A stretch of 5,268 nt of DNA, from NCBI GenBank assembly GCA_028701945.1, contig JAQVPT010000256.1:1-5268 (forward strand). The letters run 5' to 3'. The DNA is from Bacteroidales bacterium. GTDB lineage: Bacteria > Bacteroidota > Bacteroidia > Bacteroidales > ML635J-15. The number at the start of each line of letters is the position of its first letter. The stretch's first letter is position 1. The translations under genes and the position numbers were made by a program. Below are positions 1 to 5,268 of this stretch, in pieces. The notes beneath the pieces are model-generated. The model was not told the origin of the DNA. It worked only from the letters and a program-made list of their open reading frames with translations, and searched no databases.

Positions 1-201
1 AAAGGGAATAGACTCTTCACTGCCAAAGACATCGAAAGTTTTCACCTTATTTGGCATCTAGTCAAAGAAAGAGGGATGACTTTAAACGGTGCAAAAAAGA
101 AACTCAAGGAAAACCGTAACGGTACCGAAAATAATTTTGAGTTAGTAAAAAAACTTGAAGAAATAAAGTCACTCCTAAATGAAATAAAAAATGAATTATA
201 A
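1..201 (+). CDS. MerR-family transcriptional regulator, C-terminal part (5' end outside window)
   Basis: The reading frame is open from base 1 and stops at TAA 199-201, leaving 66 residues of a protein that starts upstream. The visible part opens with KGNRLFTAKDIESFHLI, the typical end of the MerR winged-helix domain (a G-x-R-x-[FY]-[TS]-x-x-[DE]-[IL] pattern). A helix with RGMTLNGAKKKL follows, matching the 'G-hydrophobic-T-[IL]-x-G-A-[KR]' segment of short MerR proteins. The tail is a Lys/Glu/Leu-rich helix ending in EIKNEL, likely the dimerisation coiled coil. The DNA-recognition helices lie outside the window. Members bind DNA as dimers and often sense metals, stress or small molecules. 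No Cys is present here, so nothing suggests metal sensing, and the effector cannot be inferred. The stop is 7 bases before the next gene, so the two probably share a transcript. The family call is fairly sure; the regulon is unknown. Confidence 0.82.
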   Translation, partial: KGNRLFTAKDIESFHLIWHLVKERGMTLNGAKKKLKENRNGTENNFELVKKLEEIKSLLNEIKNEL

Positions 202-208
202 ATAAAAC

Positions 209-1303
209 ATGAAGGTAAAAGAAATCATTTCAGCTTTAGAAGAATTTGCCCCTCCACAACTACAAGAAGATTACGATAATACTGGATTAAACCTTGGTAA
301 TCCAAATACCGAAATTACTGGTGTCCTGCTCTGCATTGACATTACCGAAGAAATAATTGACGAGGCAATAGAAAACAATTGCAACATGATTGTTTCGCAT
401 CACCCTTTAATTTTTGGCAAACTAAAAAACATTATAGGGAGCAATTATATTGAAAGATGTATTATTAAAGCAATTAAAAATGACATCTCCATATATTGCG
501 GGCATACAAGTTTTGATTCAGTCGATAAAGGAGTAAGCTACAAAATATGCGAAAAACTAGGCTTACAGAATCTCAAAATTTTAGCTCCAAGAAAGAATTT
601 TTTAAAGAAAATATCAGTTTCCATACCTGCAAAACATGTTGAGAAAGTTCGTCTCGCAATGTTTGCAGCAGGTGCAGGAGCAATCGGAAATTATAACAAT
701 TGCAGCTTTAACGTTTCTGGAACTGGTAGTTTTAAAGCAGGCGAGAATACAAATCCATACATAGGCAAAAAAGGTAAAATACATTACGAACCTGAAATTA
801 AAACAGAATTAGTATTCCCTGCACACCTTGAAACAAAAATCATTAATGCAATGCTATCGACACACCCATACGAAGAGGTCGCTTACGATATTTTCTCGTT
901 AGATAATAGCTGGAAAAAAGCTGGTTTAGGCATGATTGGGGAAACAATAAAACCATTTGGGGAAAAAGAACTTTTGAAAATTTTAAAAGAAAAATTTACC
1001 GTAGAAAGCATTAAACATAGTCAACTACTTAACAAAGAAATAAATAAAATAGCGGTTTGCGGAGGTAGCGGAGCATCATTAATAAACACTGCCATCAAGT
1101 CAGGGGCACAAGTTTATATTAGCGGAGATATAAAATATCACGACTATTTTTTAGCAGAAAACAAGATAATAATTATTGATATTGGGCATTTTGAAAGTGA
1201 GCAATTCACAAAAGAAATATTTTATGATATTATTATGAAAATAAAACCTACCTTTGCAGTCCGATTTTCAAAAATTAATACGAATCCGATAAAAAATTAT
1301 TGA
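209..1303 (+). CDS. NIF3/YqfO-like dinuclear metal-centre protein with PII-like insert (DUF34 family)
   Basis: This 364-residue protein is a complete member of the NIF3 (DUF34, YbgI/YqfO) family. The N-terminal half carries the DYDNTGLNLG motif (21-30), the metal-binding pair SHHPLIFG (His64, His65) and GHTSFDS (His99, Asp103). The C-terminal half carries CGGSGAS (284-290), SGDIKYHDYF (305-314) and GHFESEQ (His327, Glu331). His64, His65, Asp103, His327 and Glu331 correspond to the dinuclear metal ligands of the family, so the site looks intact. Residues about 130-235, including the THPYEEVAYDI motif (218-228), form the PII/CutA-like domain inserted in the long YqfO-type members. The length fits that long form rather than the ~250-residue YbgI form. 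Known structures are toroidal hexamers; the cellular reaction is poorly settled, though a metal-dependent hydrolase or GTP cyclohydrolase-like role has been proposed. It is cytoplasmic, with no signal peptide. The ATG at 209 has no clear Shine-Dalgarno sequence, and the next gene starts 1 base after its stop, indicating co-expression. Confidence 0.95.
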   Translation: MKVKEIISALEEFAPPQLQEDYDNTGLNLGNPNTEITGVLLCIDITEEIIDEAIENNCNMIVSHHPLIFGKLKNIIGSNYIERCIIKAIKNDISIYCGHTSFDSVDKGVSYKICEKLGLQNLKILAPRKNFLKKISVSIPAKHVEKVRLAMFAAGAGAIGNYNNCSFNVSGTGSFKAGENTNPYIGKKGKIHYEPEIKTELVFPAHLETKIINAMLSTHPYEEVAYDIFSLDNSWKKAGLGMIGETIKPFGEKELLKILKEKFTVESIKHSQLLNKEINKIAVCGGSGASLINTAIKSGAQVYISGDIKYHDYFLAENKIIIIDIGHFESEQFTKEIFYDIIMKIKPTFAVRFSKINTNPIKNY

Positions 1304-1304
1304 G

Positions 1305-2066
1305 ATGGCCAAAAAAGAAACAAAAACTGAAACCTCAGGACAGAGCATCAAAGAGAAGTTGCAAAACATCTATAAGCTCCAACTTATCGATTCTGAAATT
1401 GACAGAATAAGAATCATGAGAGGCGAATTACCTCTTGAAGTAAGAGACTTAGAAGATGAGATTGAAGGACTTGAAACAAGAATTAAAAATCTTGAAAGTG
1501 AAGTTGAGAATTCACAATCGCAGATTACTGCACGTGAAATCGGTAAAACCGAAGCCGATGCTCTTATAAAAAGATATACCGAACAACAAAATAATGTTCG
1601 CAACAATCGTGAATACGACTCTCTGACAAAAGAAATTGAATTTCAAAACCTCGAAATCGAACTCTGCGATAAAAAAATCAAAGAACACTCAGAGGATATT
1701 GCATCAAAAAGTGTTTTAATTAACGAGTCGAAAACAAAATTTGACGAAAGATTTAAAGATCTCGAAGTTAAAAAATCGGAACTCGACAAAATTATTGCAG
1801 AAACAAAAAAAGACGAGGAAAAACTAACCAAAGAACGCGAATCAATTGCAACAAAAACAGAAGCACGACTACTTTATGCATACAGTAGAATAAGAAACAA
1901 TGTTCTCAACAAAATGGCAGTTGCTACTATTGAACGCGATGCTTGCGGTGGCTGTTTTAATAAAATTCCACCACAAAGACAACTTGACATTAAATCAAGT
2001 AGAAAAATCATTCCTTGCGAATATTGTGGCAGAATTTTAGTTGACCCCGAAATACTTGAAAACTAG
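1305..2066 (+). CDS. Coiled-coil C4-type zinc-ribbon protein (COG1579 family)
   Basis: This is a 253-residue protein with two parts. Residues about 15-195 are a highly charged, Glu/Lys-rich heptad-like sequence that should form a long antiparallel coiled-coil hairpin. The segment RNNREYDSLTKEIE (99-112) is the conserved turn motif of the family. Residues about 207-245 are a zinc ribbon with two CxxC knuckles, C214-GG-C217 and C238-EY-C241, 20 residues apart, so all four ligands are present. Proteins of this type are widespread and thought to bind nucleic acid or act as scaffolds; their precise role is not established. It has no signal peptide or membrane segment, so it is likely cytoplasmic. 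The ATG at 1305 begins 1 base after the stop of the NIF3-like gene, an arrangement I recall as recurrent in Bacteroidota and consistent with translational coupling. An intrinsic terminator lies 20 bases after the stop, making this the last gene of the unit. Confidence 0.92.
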   Translation: MAKKETKTETSGQSIKEKLQNIYKLQLIDSEIDRIRIMRGELPLEVRDLEDEIEGLETRIKNLESEVENSQSQITAREIGKTEADALIKRYTEQQNNVRNNREYDSLTKEIEFQNLEIELCDKKIKEHSEDIASKSVLINESKTKFDERFKDLEVKKSELDKIIAETKKDEEKLTKERESIATKTEARLLYAYSRIRNNVLNKMAVATIERDACGGCFNKIPPQRQLDIKSSRKIIPCEYCGRILVDPEILEN

Positions 2067-2085
2067 TTTTTATACAATATAAATT

Positions 2086-2127
2086 AAACGAAGATTGCTG
2101 CATTATCAACAATCTTCGTTTTTTTTT
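2086..2127 (+). terminator. Intrinsic (Rho-independent) terminator of the MerR-NIF3-zinc-ribbon unit
   Basis: A perfect 12-bp inverted repeat pairs AAACGAAGATTG (2086-2097) with CAATCTTCGTTT (2110-2121) around a 12-base loop. A run of nine T ends the structure (2119-2127, its first three bases belonging to the stem). It lies 20 bases after the stop of the zinc-ribbon gene and about 113 bases before the next start. This separates the housekeeping cluster from the secreted-protein gene. The stem is followed by T only on the + strand side; a weaker A run on the other side (2086-2088) gives little support for bidirectional use. Confidence 0.9.
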
Positions 2128-2187
2128 GTTAAATACTTATATTACTAGTACAGAATATATAAGAATATTTACTAATTTTGTAATTCG

Positions 2188-2218
2188 TTTGTTTAAAAAA
2201 ACAGAAATTTTATATTTT
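2188..2218 (+). promoter_or_regulatory. Candidate Bacteroidota sigma-ABfr-type promoter for the secreted-protein gene
   Basis: TTTG at 2188-2191 (-33-like) is followed, after a 19-base spacer, by TATATTTT at 2211-2218, one mismatch from the Bacteroidota -7 consensus TAnnTTTG. Transcription would start around 2222-2228, giving a very short leader before the ATG at 2241. An alternative -7 element with a full match, TAATTTTG at 2173-2180, lacks a clear TTTG at the right distance upstream; it would give a leader of about 50 bases. The region is very AT-rich, so chance matches are likely. Its placement between a terminator and a new gene supports that a promoter exists somewhere in 2128-2240. Confidence 0.35.
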
Positions 2219-2240
2219 ATAAACTAAATTTTAATTTATT

Positions 2241-2297
2241 ATGAAAAAACTATTACTACTCTTAATGACTTTTTTTGCCATTACAGCACTAATCGCA
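2241..2297 (+). other. Sec signal peptide of the large secreted protein
   Basis: Residues 1-19 begin with MKK, continue with a Leu/Phe/Ala hydrophobic core (LLLLLMTFFAITAL), and end in LIA followed by QEAP. Cleavage is most likely after Ala19, giving a mature N-terminus Gln-Glu, a very common arrangement in Bacteroidota exported proteins. There is no Cys at the cleavage position, so it is not a lipoprotein. Confidence 0.9.
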
Positions 2298-5268
2298 CAA
2301 GAAGCACCCACTAATTGGAATATGACTTCCACTGGCTACACTATCACAAAAACAACTGAGGCGGCTAATGTATCATCTGGATCAGCTGCTGCAATAATCA
2401 ACTGGGACTCCGCAGATACACAAAAACTTCGCTCAGACGATTTTGCTGTAACTGAAGGTGCGGCAATTGTACTTTCACTAGACGTTCTTGATAACGACCA
2501 ATGGGGAAGAACTCGCATTGGTATCGGATTTGATGAAGCAAATATTACTTGGACTACAGATGTAGGTTGTACGGCTAATTCTGAAGATCAAGCTAGTTTT
2601 CAAACTTTGACTTTAAGTGGCATTACTGTTCCTACAGGAGCAACAACAGCTTATTTAGAAATAAGATTTTATGATGTAGGTGGAGAATCTTTTGTTGAAG
2701 CTACAAATATTATTGATAATGTGATTTTAACCTTAGACGGTGGTTCTAATCTTGTTCCTAATGCTAGTTTTGAGGATTGGGGAACTCCACTAGGACTTAA
2801 CGTTACTGCTCCAACAAACAACACAACTGTTAATGTTGATAATGTTGATGTAGTTTTCACAACCGATAACTTCGAGCTTGGTACAGATGGCAGTTTAGAA
2901 TATATTCTTAACGCTGGGACAGCTCAATACACTACAACAAGCCCAGTAAATATTACAGGTTTAACAGTAGGTGAAAATACTATTGTTATGCAACTTGTTG
3001 ACATGTCAAACGCTCCTCTGGATCCTGCTGTTACAGTTACTCGAACAGTTAATTACGAGATTCCTAGCACAGACCCAGCTTTAACAATAAACTCTCCATC
3101 AAACGGCTCAACAATTTATAGTGATGAAGTAAACATTTCATTTACTCTAGAAAACTTTGTTCCTGGAACTGACGGAAAAATTGCGTACACTTTAGATGCT
3201 GGCACAACAATGTATCAAACTACTACAGACGACATTACTTTAACTGGACTATCCTATGCAGAGCATACTGTTGCTTTTGAATTAGTTGATATGTCTGAGG
3301 CATCTCTTGATCCTGCTGTTACTTCAAACTTAACATTTACTTGCGTAGAAGCTATACCAGGTGGAATGGAAACTTTTGAATTAAGCGCCATTGGTGGCAC
3401 ATACACAGACGGATCATTTGTCGGAAATGATGGAATTACTTGGAATTATTCCCACTCTAGGGATACAGGAGAATATCCTATAAACAACAAAGGTCTTATG
3501 CTTCGTCGTGCATCTGACAGCAAATGCGTTTCTCAAACCCTCTCTGGAGGTATTGCAAGTTTTGAAGTAAGCATGCGTAAAGCCTTTACAGGACAAGCTA
3601 CACGTCAATTAGAACTTTATATTAATAATAATCTTGTAGGAACTTCTGACGAGTTTGGAAGCGGGTCAGGTGCAGATGCTACAGTTCATACTTTTAGTGT
3701 TACTGAAATAAATATCCCTGGCGATTTTACAATTATGATTAAACCTGCTGGTACAGCAACTACAAATTCTCAAGTTGTAATTGACGACATTTCTTGGACA
3801 GGTTTTTCATCAACAGAGCCTTATCTGTCGATTACAACTCCTACTGATGCTCAAGAGGTTACAACTGCTGATGTTAATATCGTTTTTAATGTTCTAAATT
3901 TTGACCTTGGTACTGATGGTAAAGTTAAATACACTGTTGATGGTGGGGACAATATGTTTACAACTACTTCACCAATAGCACTTACTAGCTTAACTGATGG
4001 TTCTCACACTGTAACAATGGAACTTGTCGATATGTCAGAGGCATCACTTACTCCTGCTGTAACTGACGAAGTTACTTTCACAGTAAATATTGCTGCACCA
4101 ACATATACAACAATATATGACATCCAATACACTACCGATCCTTCAGGAAACTCTCCTTTAATGAATGAAGTTGAAACAACAAGAGGCGTTGTTGCTGGAG
4201 TTTTAGGCGACAAGTTTTGGTTACAAGATGGAGAAGGTGCATGGAACGGCGTTTATGTTTACTACACAACTACTCCAGGACCAGCAATGGGCGACTCAGT
4301 TTGGGTTACAGGTACAATTATTGAATATCATAATCTTACCGAAATCGGAACTATCACTAATATGACTCTAATAAACACTGGTAATACAATTGCTAATCCT
4401 GCCGTACTTACAACTGGAGGCGTTGGAGTAGAAAGCTACGAAGGTGTTTTAGTAAATACAACTGGTATTTGTACTAACGTAGATGCTGGATATGGTATGT
4501 GGGAAATCAACGATGGCTCTGGTGCAATTCTTATTGATGACAATATTTATCCTTATACTCCTATTGCAGGACATTCATATACTGTAACAGGACTTGTAAA
4601 TGTGTTCGATAATGAGTGGAAAGTTCTACCACGTCAAACAGCCGATGTTATTGATAACGGAGCATCAACTACTCCTCTACTAATGATTAACACTCCTGCA
4701 AACAATTCTACCGTTTATTCAGAAGACATAAGCCTTGCCTTTACTGTTTCTAATTTTATTCTTGGAACAGATGGTAAAGTTGCTTGGAGTCTTGACAGTG
4801 GTTCTGATAATTATGTTACATCATCTCCAATTTCTGTTCTAGGCTTATCTGGCGGAACACATACTGTAAATCTTGAGCTAGTTGATATGGATCAAAATTC
4901 TTTAGCAACTCCTGTTACTGCTTCAGTTACTTTTACTGTTAATCTTGATGGACCTACTTACACAAGTATTTATGACATCCAGAACGGAACAGTAACAGGT
5001 AATGTTTGGGTAAAAGCAGTTGTTTCTGCTAGCTTTAATGCTTCAGCACACGGCGAAGGATACTATCTTCAACAAGGTGGAGGTGCATGGAACGGTATTT
5101 ATGTCGAAGATTTAGCCAACACACCAGCAATTGGAGACTCAGTTGAAGTCGCAGGTACTATAAATGAATCATATAATATGACCATAATAAAGAGTCTCAC
5201 ATCATATACAGTAATTGGAATAGACGGTATTGTTGCTCCAGCAACCGAAATATCTACACTTGATGGTA
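2241..5268 (+). CDS. Large secreted modular repeat protein, probable T9SS cargo (3' end outside window)
   Basis: The frame is open from ATG 2241 to the window edge, with at least 1009 codons and no stop. The ATG follows an AT-rich stretch without Shine-Dalgarno and begins a clear signal peptide, which fixes the start. Modules in order are: signal peptide (1-19); N-terminal beta-rich region (about 20-180), ending in NLVPNASFEDW; repeats R1 (186-272) and R2 (281-368); a jelly-roll-like domain (about 374-522); R3 (529-616); a double OB-like region (about 620-805); R4 (814-901); and a second OB-like region (from 905, cut by the edge). The protein is rich in Thr, Ser, Asn, Asp and Val, and poor in Cys (C110, C368, C429, C744), as expected for extracellular beta-sandwich proteins. 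No catalytic motif is visible. The OB-like and jelly-roll modules resemble those in secreted nucleases and cell-surface proteins of Bacteroidota, so a nuclease, adhesin or glycan-binding role is possible. A C-terminal sorting domain, expected for T9SS cargo, would lie outside the window. Confidence 0.88.
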   Translation, partial: MKKLLLLLMTFFAITALIAQEAPTNWNMTSTGYTITKTTEAANVSSGSAAAIINWDSADTQKLRSDDFAVTEGAAIVLSLDVLDNDQWGRTRIGIGFDEANITWTTDVGCTANSEDQASFQTLTLSGITVPTGATTAYLEIRFYDVGGESFVEATNIIDNVILTLDGGSNLVPNASFEDWGTPLGLNVTAPTNNTTVNVDNVDVVFTTDNFELGTDGSLEYILNAGTAQYTTTSPVNITGLTVGENTIVMQLVDMSNAPLDPAVTVTRTVNYEIPSTDPALTINSPSNGSTIYSDEVNISFTLENFVPGTDGKIAYTLDAGTTMYQTTTDDITLTGLSYAEHTVAFELVDMSEASLDPAVTSNLTFTCVEAIPGGMETFELSAIGGTYTDGSFVGNDGITWNYSHSRDTGEYPINNKGLMLRRASDSKCVSQTLSGGIASFEVSMRKAFTGQATRQLELYINNNLVGTSDEFGSGSGADATVHTFSVTEINIPGDFTIMIKPAGTATTNSQVVIDDISWTGFSSTEPYLSITTPTDAQEVTTADVNIVFNVLNFDLGTDGKVKYTVDGGDNMFTTTSPIALTSLTDGSHTVTMELVDMSEASLTPAVTDEVTFTVNIAAPTYTTIYDIQYTTDPSGNSPLMNEVETTRGVVAGVLGDKFWLQDGEGAWNGVYVYYTTTPGPAMGDSVWVTGTIIEYHNLTEIGTITNMTLINTGNTIANPAVLTTGGVGVESYEGVLVNTTGICTNVDAGYGMWEINDGSGAILIDDNIYPYTPIAGHSYTVTGLVNVFDNEWKVLPRQTADVIDNGASTTPLLMINTPANNSTVYSEDISLAFTVSNFILGTDGKVAWSLDSGSDNYVTSSPISVLGLSGGTHTVNLELVDMDQNSLATPVTASVTFTVNLDGPTYTSIYDIQNGTVTGNVWVKAVVSASFNASAHGEGYYLQQGGGAWNGIYVEDLANTPAIGDSVEVAGTINESYNMTIIKSLTSYTVIGIDGIVAPATEISTLDG
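2796..3056 (+). repeat. Protein repeat R1 (beta-sandwich module, copy 1 of 4)
   Basis: Residues 186-272 are the most diverged of four homologous ~88-residue modules. Shared landmarks are a leading L-x-[IV]-x-[AST]-P-[TSA]-[ND] strand (LNVTAPTNN), the turn NFELGTDG, an aromatic-x-[LV]-[DN]-[AGS]-G strand (here YILNAG), and the closing [EQ]LVDM-x(4)-L-x-PAVT segment (QLVDMSNAPLDPAVT). The pattern recalls Ig-like/chitobiase-C-type sandwiches that act as spacers in T9SS proteins. It sits directly after the NASFEDW motif and 8 residues before R2. Confidence 0.85.
3081..3344 (+). repeat. Protein repeat R2 (beta-sandwich module, copy 2 of 4)
   Basis: Residues 281-368 repeat the R1 module: LTINSPSNGSTIY at the start, NFVPGTDGKIAYTLDAG in the middle and ELVDMSEASLDPAVT near the end. 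The closing segment is almost identical to R3 (VDMSEASL-x-PAVT in both), although a 160-residue stretch holding a different domain separates the two copies. The last strand ends in FTC instead of the FTVN seen in R3 and R4. Confidence 0.88.
3360..3806 (+). other. Jelly-roll-like domain between R2 and R3
   Basis: Residues about 374-522 form a distinct beta-rich domain. It opens with GGMETFELSAIGGTYTDGSF and contains GNDGITWNYSHSRD, KGLMLRRASDSK, LSGGIASFEVSMRKAF and RQLELYINNNLVG, and closes with QVVIDDISWTGF. From memory this pattern (DGSF-G-DGI-W, K-x-[IL]-MLRR, SGGI-x-x-F-x-V, QLELYIN, IDDI-W) recurs in Bacteroidota secreted proteins, including nuclease-associated ones. It resembles a carbohydrate-binding-type jelly roll, but ligand binding cannot be read from the sequence. 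Confidence 0.65.
3825..4088 (+). repeat. Protein repeat R3 (beta-sandwich module, copy 3 of 4)
   Basis: Residues 529-616 begin LSITTPTDAQEVTT, contain NFDLGTDGKVKYTVDGG and MELVDMSEASLTPAVT, and end in VTFTVN. R3 opens a larger unit (R3 plus the double OB-like region, residues 529-813) that starts again at R4 exactly 285 residues later. Confidence 0.88.
4098..4655 (+). other. Double OB-like region 1 (nuclease-associated OB-fold type)
   Basis: Residues about 620-805 appear to hold two consecutive OB-like beta barrels. The first runs about 622-712 with TIYDIQYTT (624-632), FWLQDGEGAWNGVYVY (659-674), GDSVWVTGTI (684-693) and NLTEIGTITNM (698-708). The second runs about 733-805, with YEGVLVNTTG (733-742), WEINDGSGAILIDD (754-767) and YTVTGLVNVFDNEWKVLPR (779-797). 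The 'T-G-V-V ... F-x-LQDG-x-G-AWNG-[IV]-Y-V ... GDSV-x-V-x-G-x-[IV]' pattern resembles OB modules found in secreted nucleases of Bacteroidota and in YhcR-type nucleases. No catalytic residues of a nuclease are present here. Confidence 0.65.
4680..4943 (+). repeat. Protein repeat R4 (beta-sandwich module, copy 4 of 4)
   Basis: Residues 814-901 begin LMINTPANNSTVY, contain NFILGTDGKVAWSLDSG and LELVDMDQNSLATPVT, and end in VTFTVN like R3. The usual Tyr before the L-D-x-G strand is replaced by Trp (AWSLDSG). It is followed after a 3-residue linker (LDG) by a new OB-like region, just as R3 is. Confidence 0.87.
4953..5268 (+). other. OB-like region 2, cut by the window edge
   Basis: From residue 905 the sequence PTYTSIYDIQ repeats PTYTTIYDIQ of region 1 at an offset of 285 residues. 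YYLQQGGGAWNGIYV (941-955) and GDSVEVAGTI (965-974) then match FWLQDGEGAWNGVYV and GDSVWVTGTI. Small gaps reduce the offset to 282 and then 281 residues. The part between YDIQ and the AWNG motif has diverged strongly. The second barrel of this region is not reached. Confidence 0.65.

Noticed and set aside
1370..1831. Minus-strand open frames (1370-1606 and 1643-1831) inside the zinc-ribbon gene
   Set aside because: They are Ser/Leu-rich antisense readings of a Glu/Lys-rich coiled-coil coding sequence, with no recognisable domain.
2128..2240. Riboswitch, small RNA or tRNA in the intergenic region
   Set aside because: The stretch is only 113 bases and strongly AT-rich, without a stable stem or conserved core apart from the upstream terminator.
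3344..3360. Frameshift or gene break at the change from R2 to the jelly-roll domain
   Set aside because: The frame continues without a stop and both sides read as well-formed beta-rich domains, so this is a domain boundary.
2336..4213. Minus-strand open frames (2336-2518, 2669-2860, 3414-3608, 4004-4213) inside the large secreted-protein gene
   Set aside because: The + strand frame is continuous, begins with a signal peptide and shows repeated domains. The antisense frames have Val/Ser/Thr-rich shadow composition and no domain.
2796..4943. CRISPR array or tandem DNA satellite
   Set aside because: The repetition is at protein level, with long irregular spacing and many silent differences. 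There are no short identical direct repeats with unique spacers.
1..5268. A novel defence, toxin-antitoxin, mobile or biosynthetic system
   Set aside because: The first three genes are common cytoplasmic families and the fourth is a secreted modular protein. There are no transposase, integrase, terminal repeats, toxin or nucleic-acid-targeting effector genes in view.

Overview
The window is AT-rich and reads entirely on the + strand. It looks like a chromosomal segment of a Bacteroidota bacterium. Three things point there: genes without clear Shine-Dalgarno sequences, a TTTG / TAnnTTTG-style promoter candidate, and a large secreted modular protein built from domains typical of type IX secretion (T9SS) cargo. 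Family identities come from reading the protein sequence by eye; no database search was possible.

Bases 1-2127 hold a compact housekeeping cluster. It begins with the 3' end of a MerR-type regulator (1-201). After 7 bases comes a full-length NIF3/YqfO-like dinuclear-metal protein with a PII-like insert (209-1303). After 1 base comes a coiled-coil C4 zinc-ribbon protein of the COG1579 type (1305-2066). The three are probably co-transcribed, and the unit closes with a strong intrinsic terminator (2086-2127). Bases 2128-2240 are a short AT-rich intergenic region with a plausible Bacteroidota-type promoter.

From 2241 to the end of the window there is one uninterrupted reading frame of at least 1009 codons with no stop inside the window. 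It encodes a Sec-exported, Thr-rich, multi-domain extracellular protein. In order it has a signal peptide, an N-terminal beta-sandwich-like region, two beta-sandwich repeats (R1, R2), a jelly-roll-like domain, repeat R3, a double OB-like region, repeat R4, and the start of a second OB-like region. R3+OB and R4+OB form a larger duplicated unit with a period of exactly 285 residues (855 bp). The OB-like modules resemble those accompanying secreted nucleases of Bacteroidota, but no catalytic domain lies in the window, so the protein's function is open. A T9SS sorting domain would be expected beyond the right edge.

I see no RNA genes, CRISPR array, insertion sequence, phage gene or defence system. 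The most notable object is the higher-order repeat architecture of the giant secreted protein.
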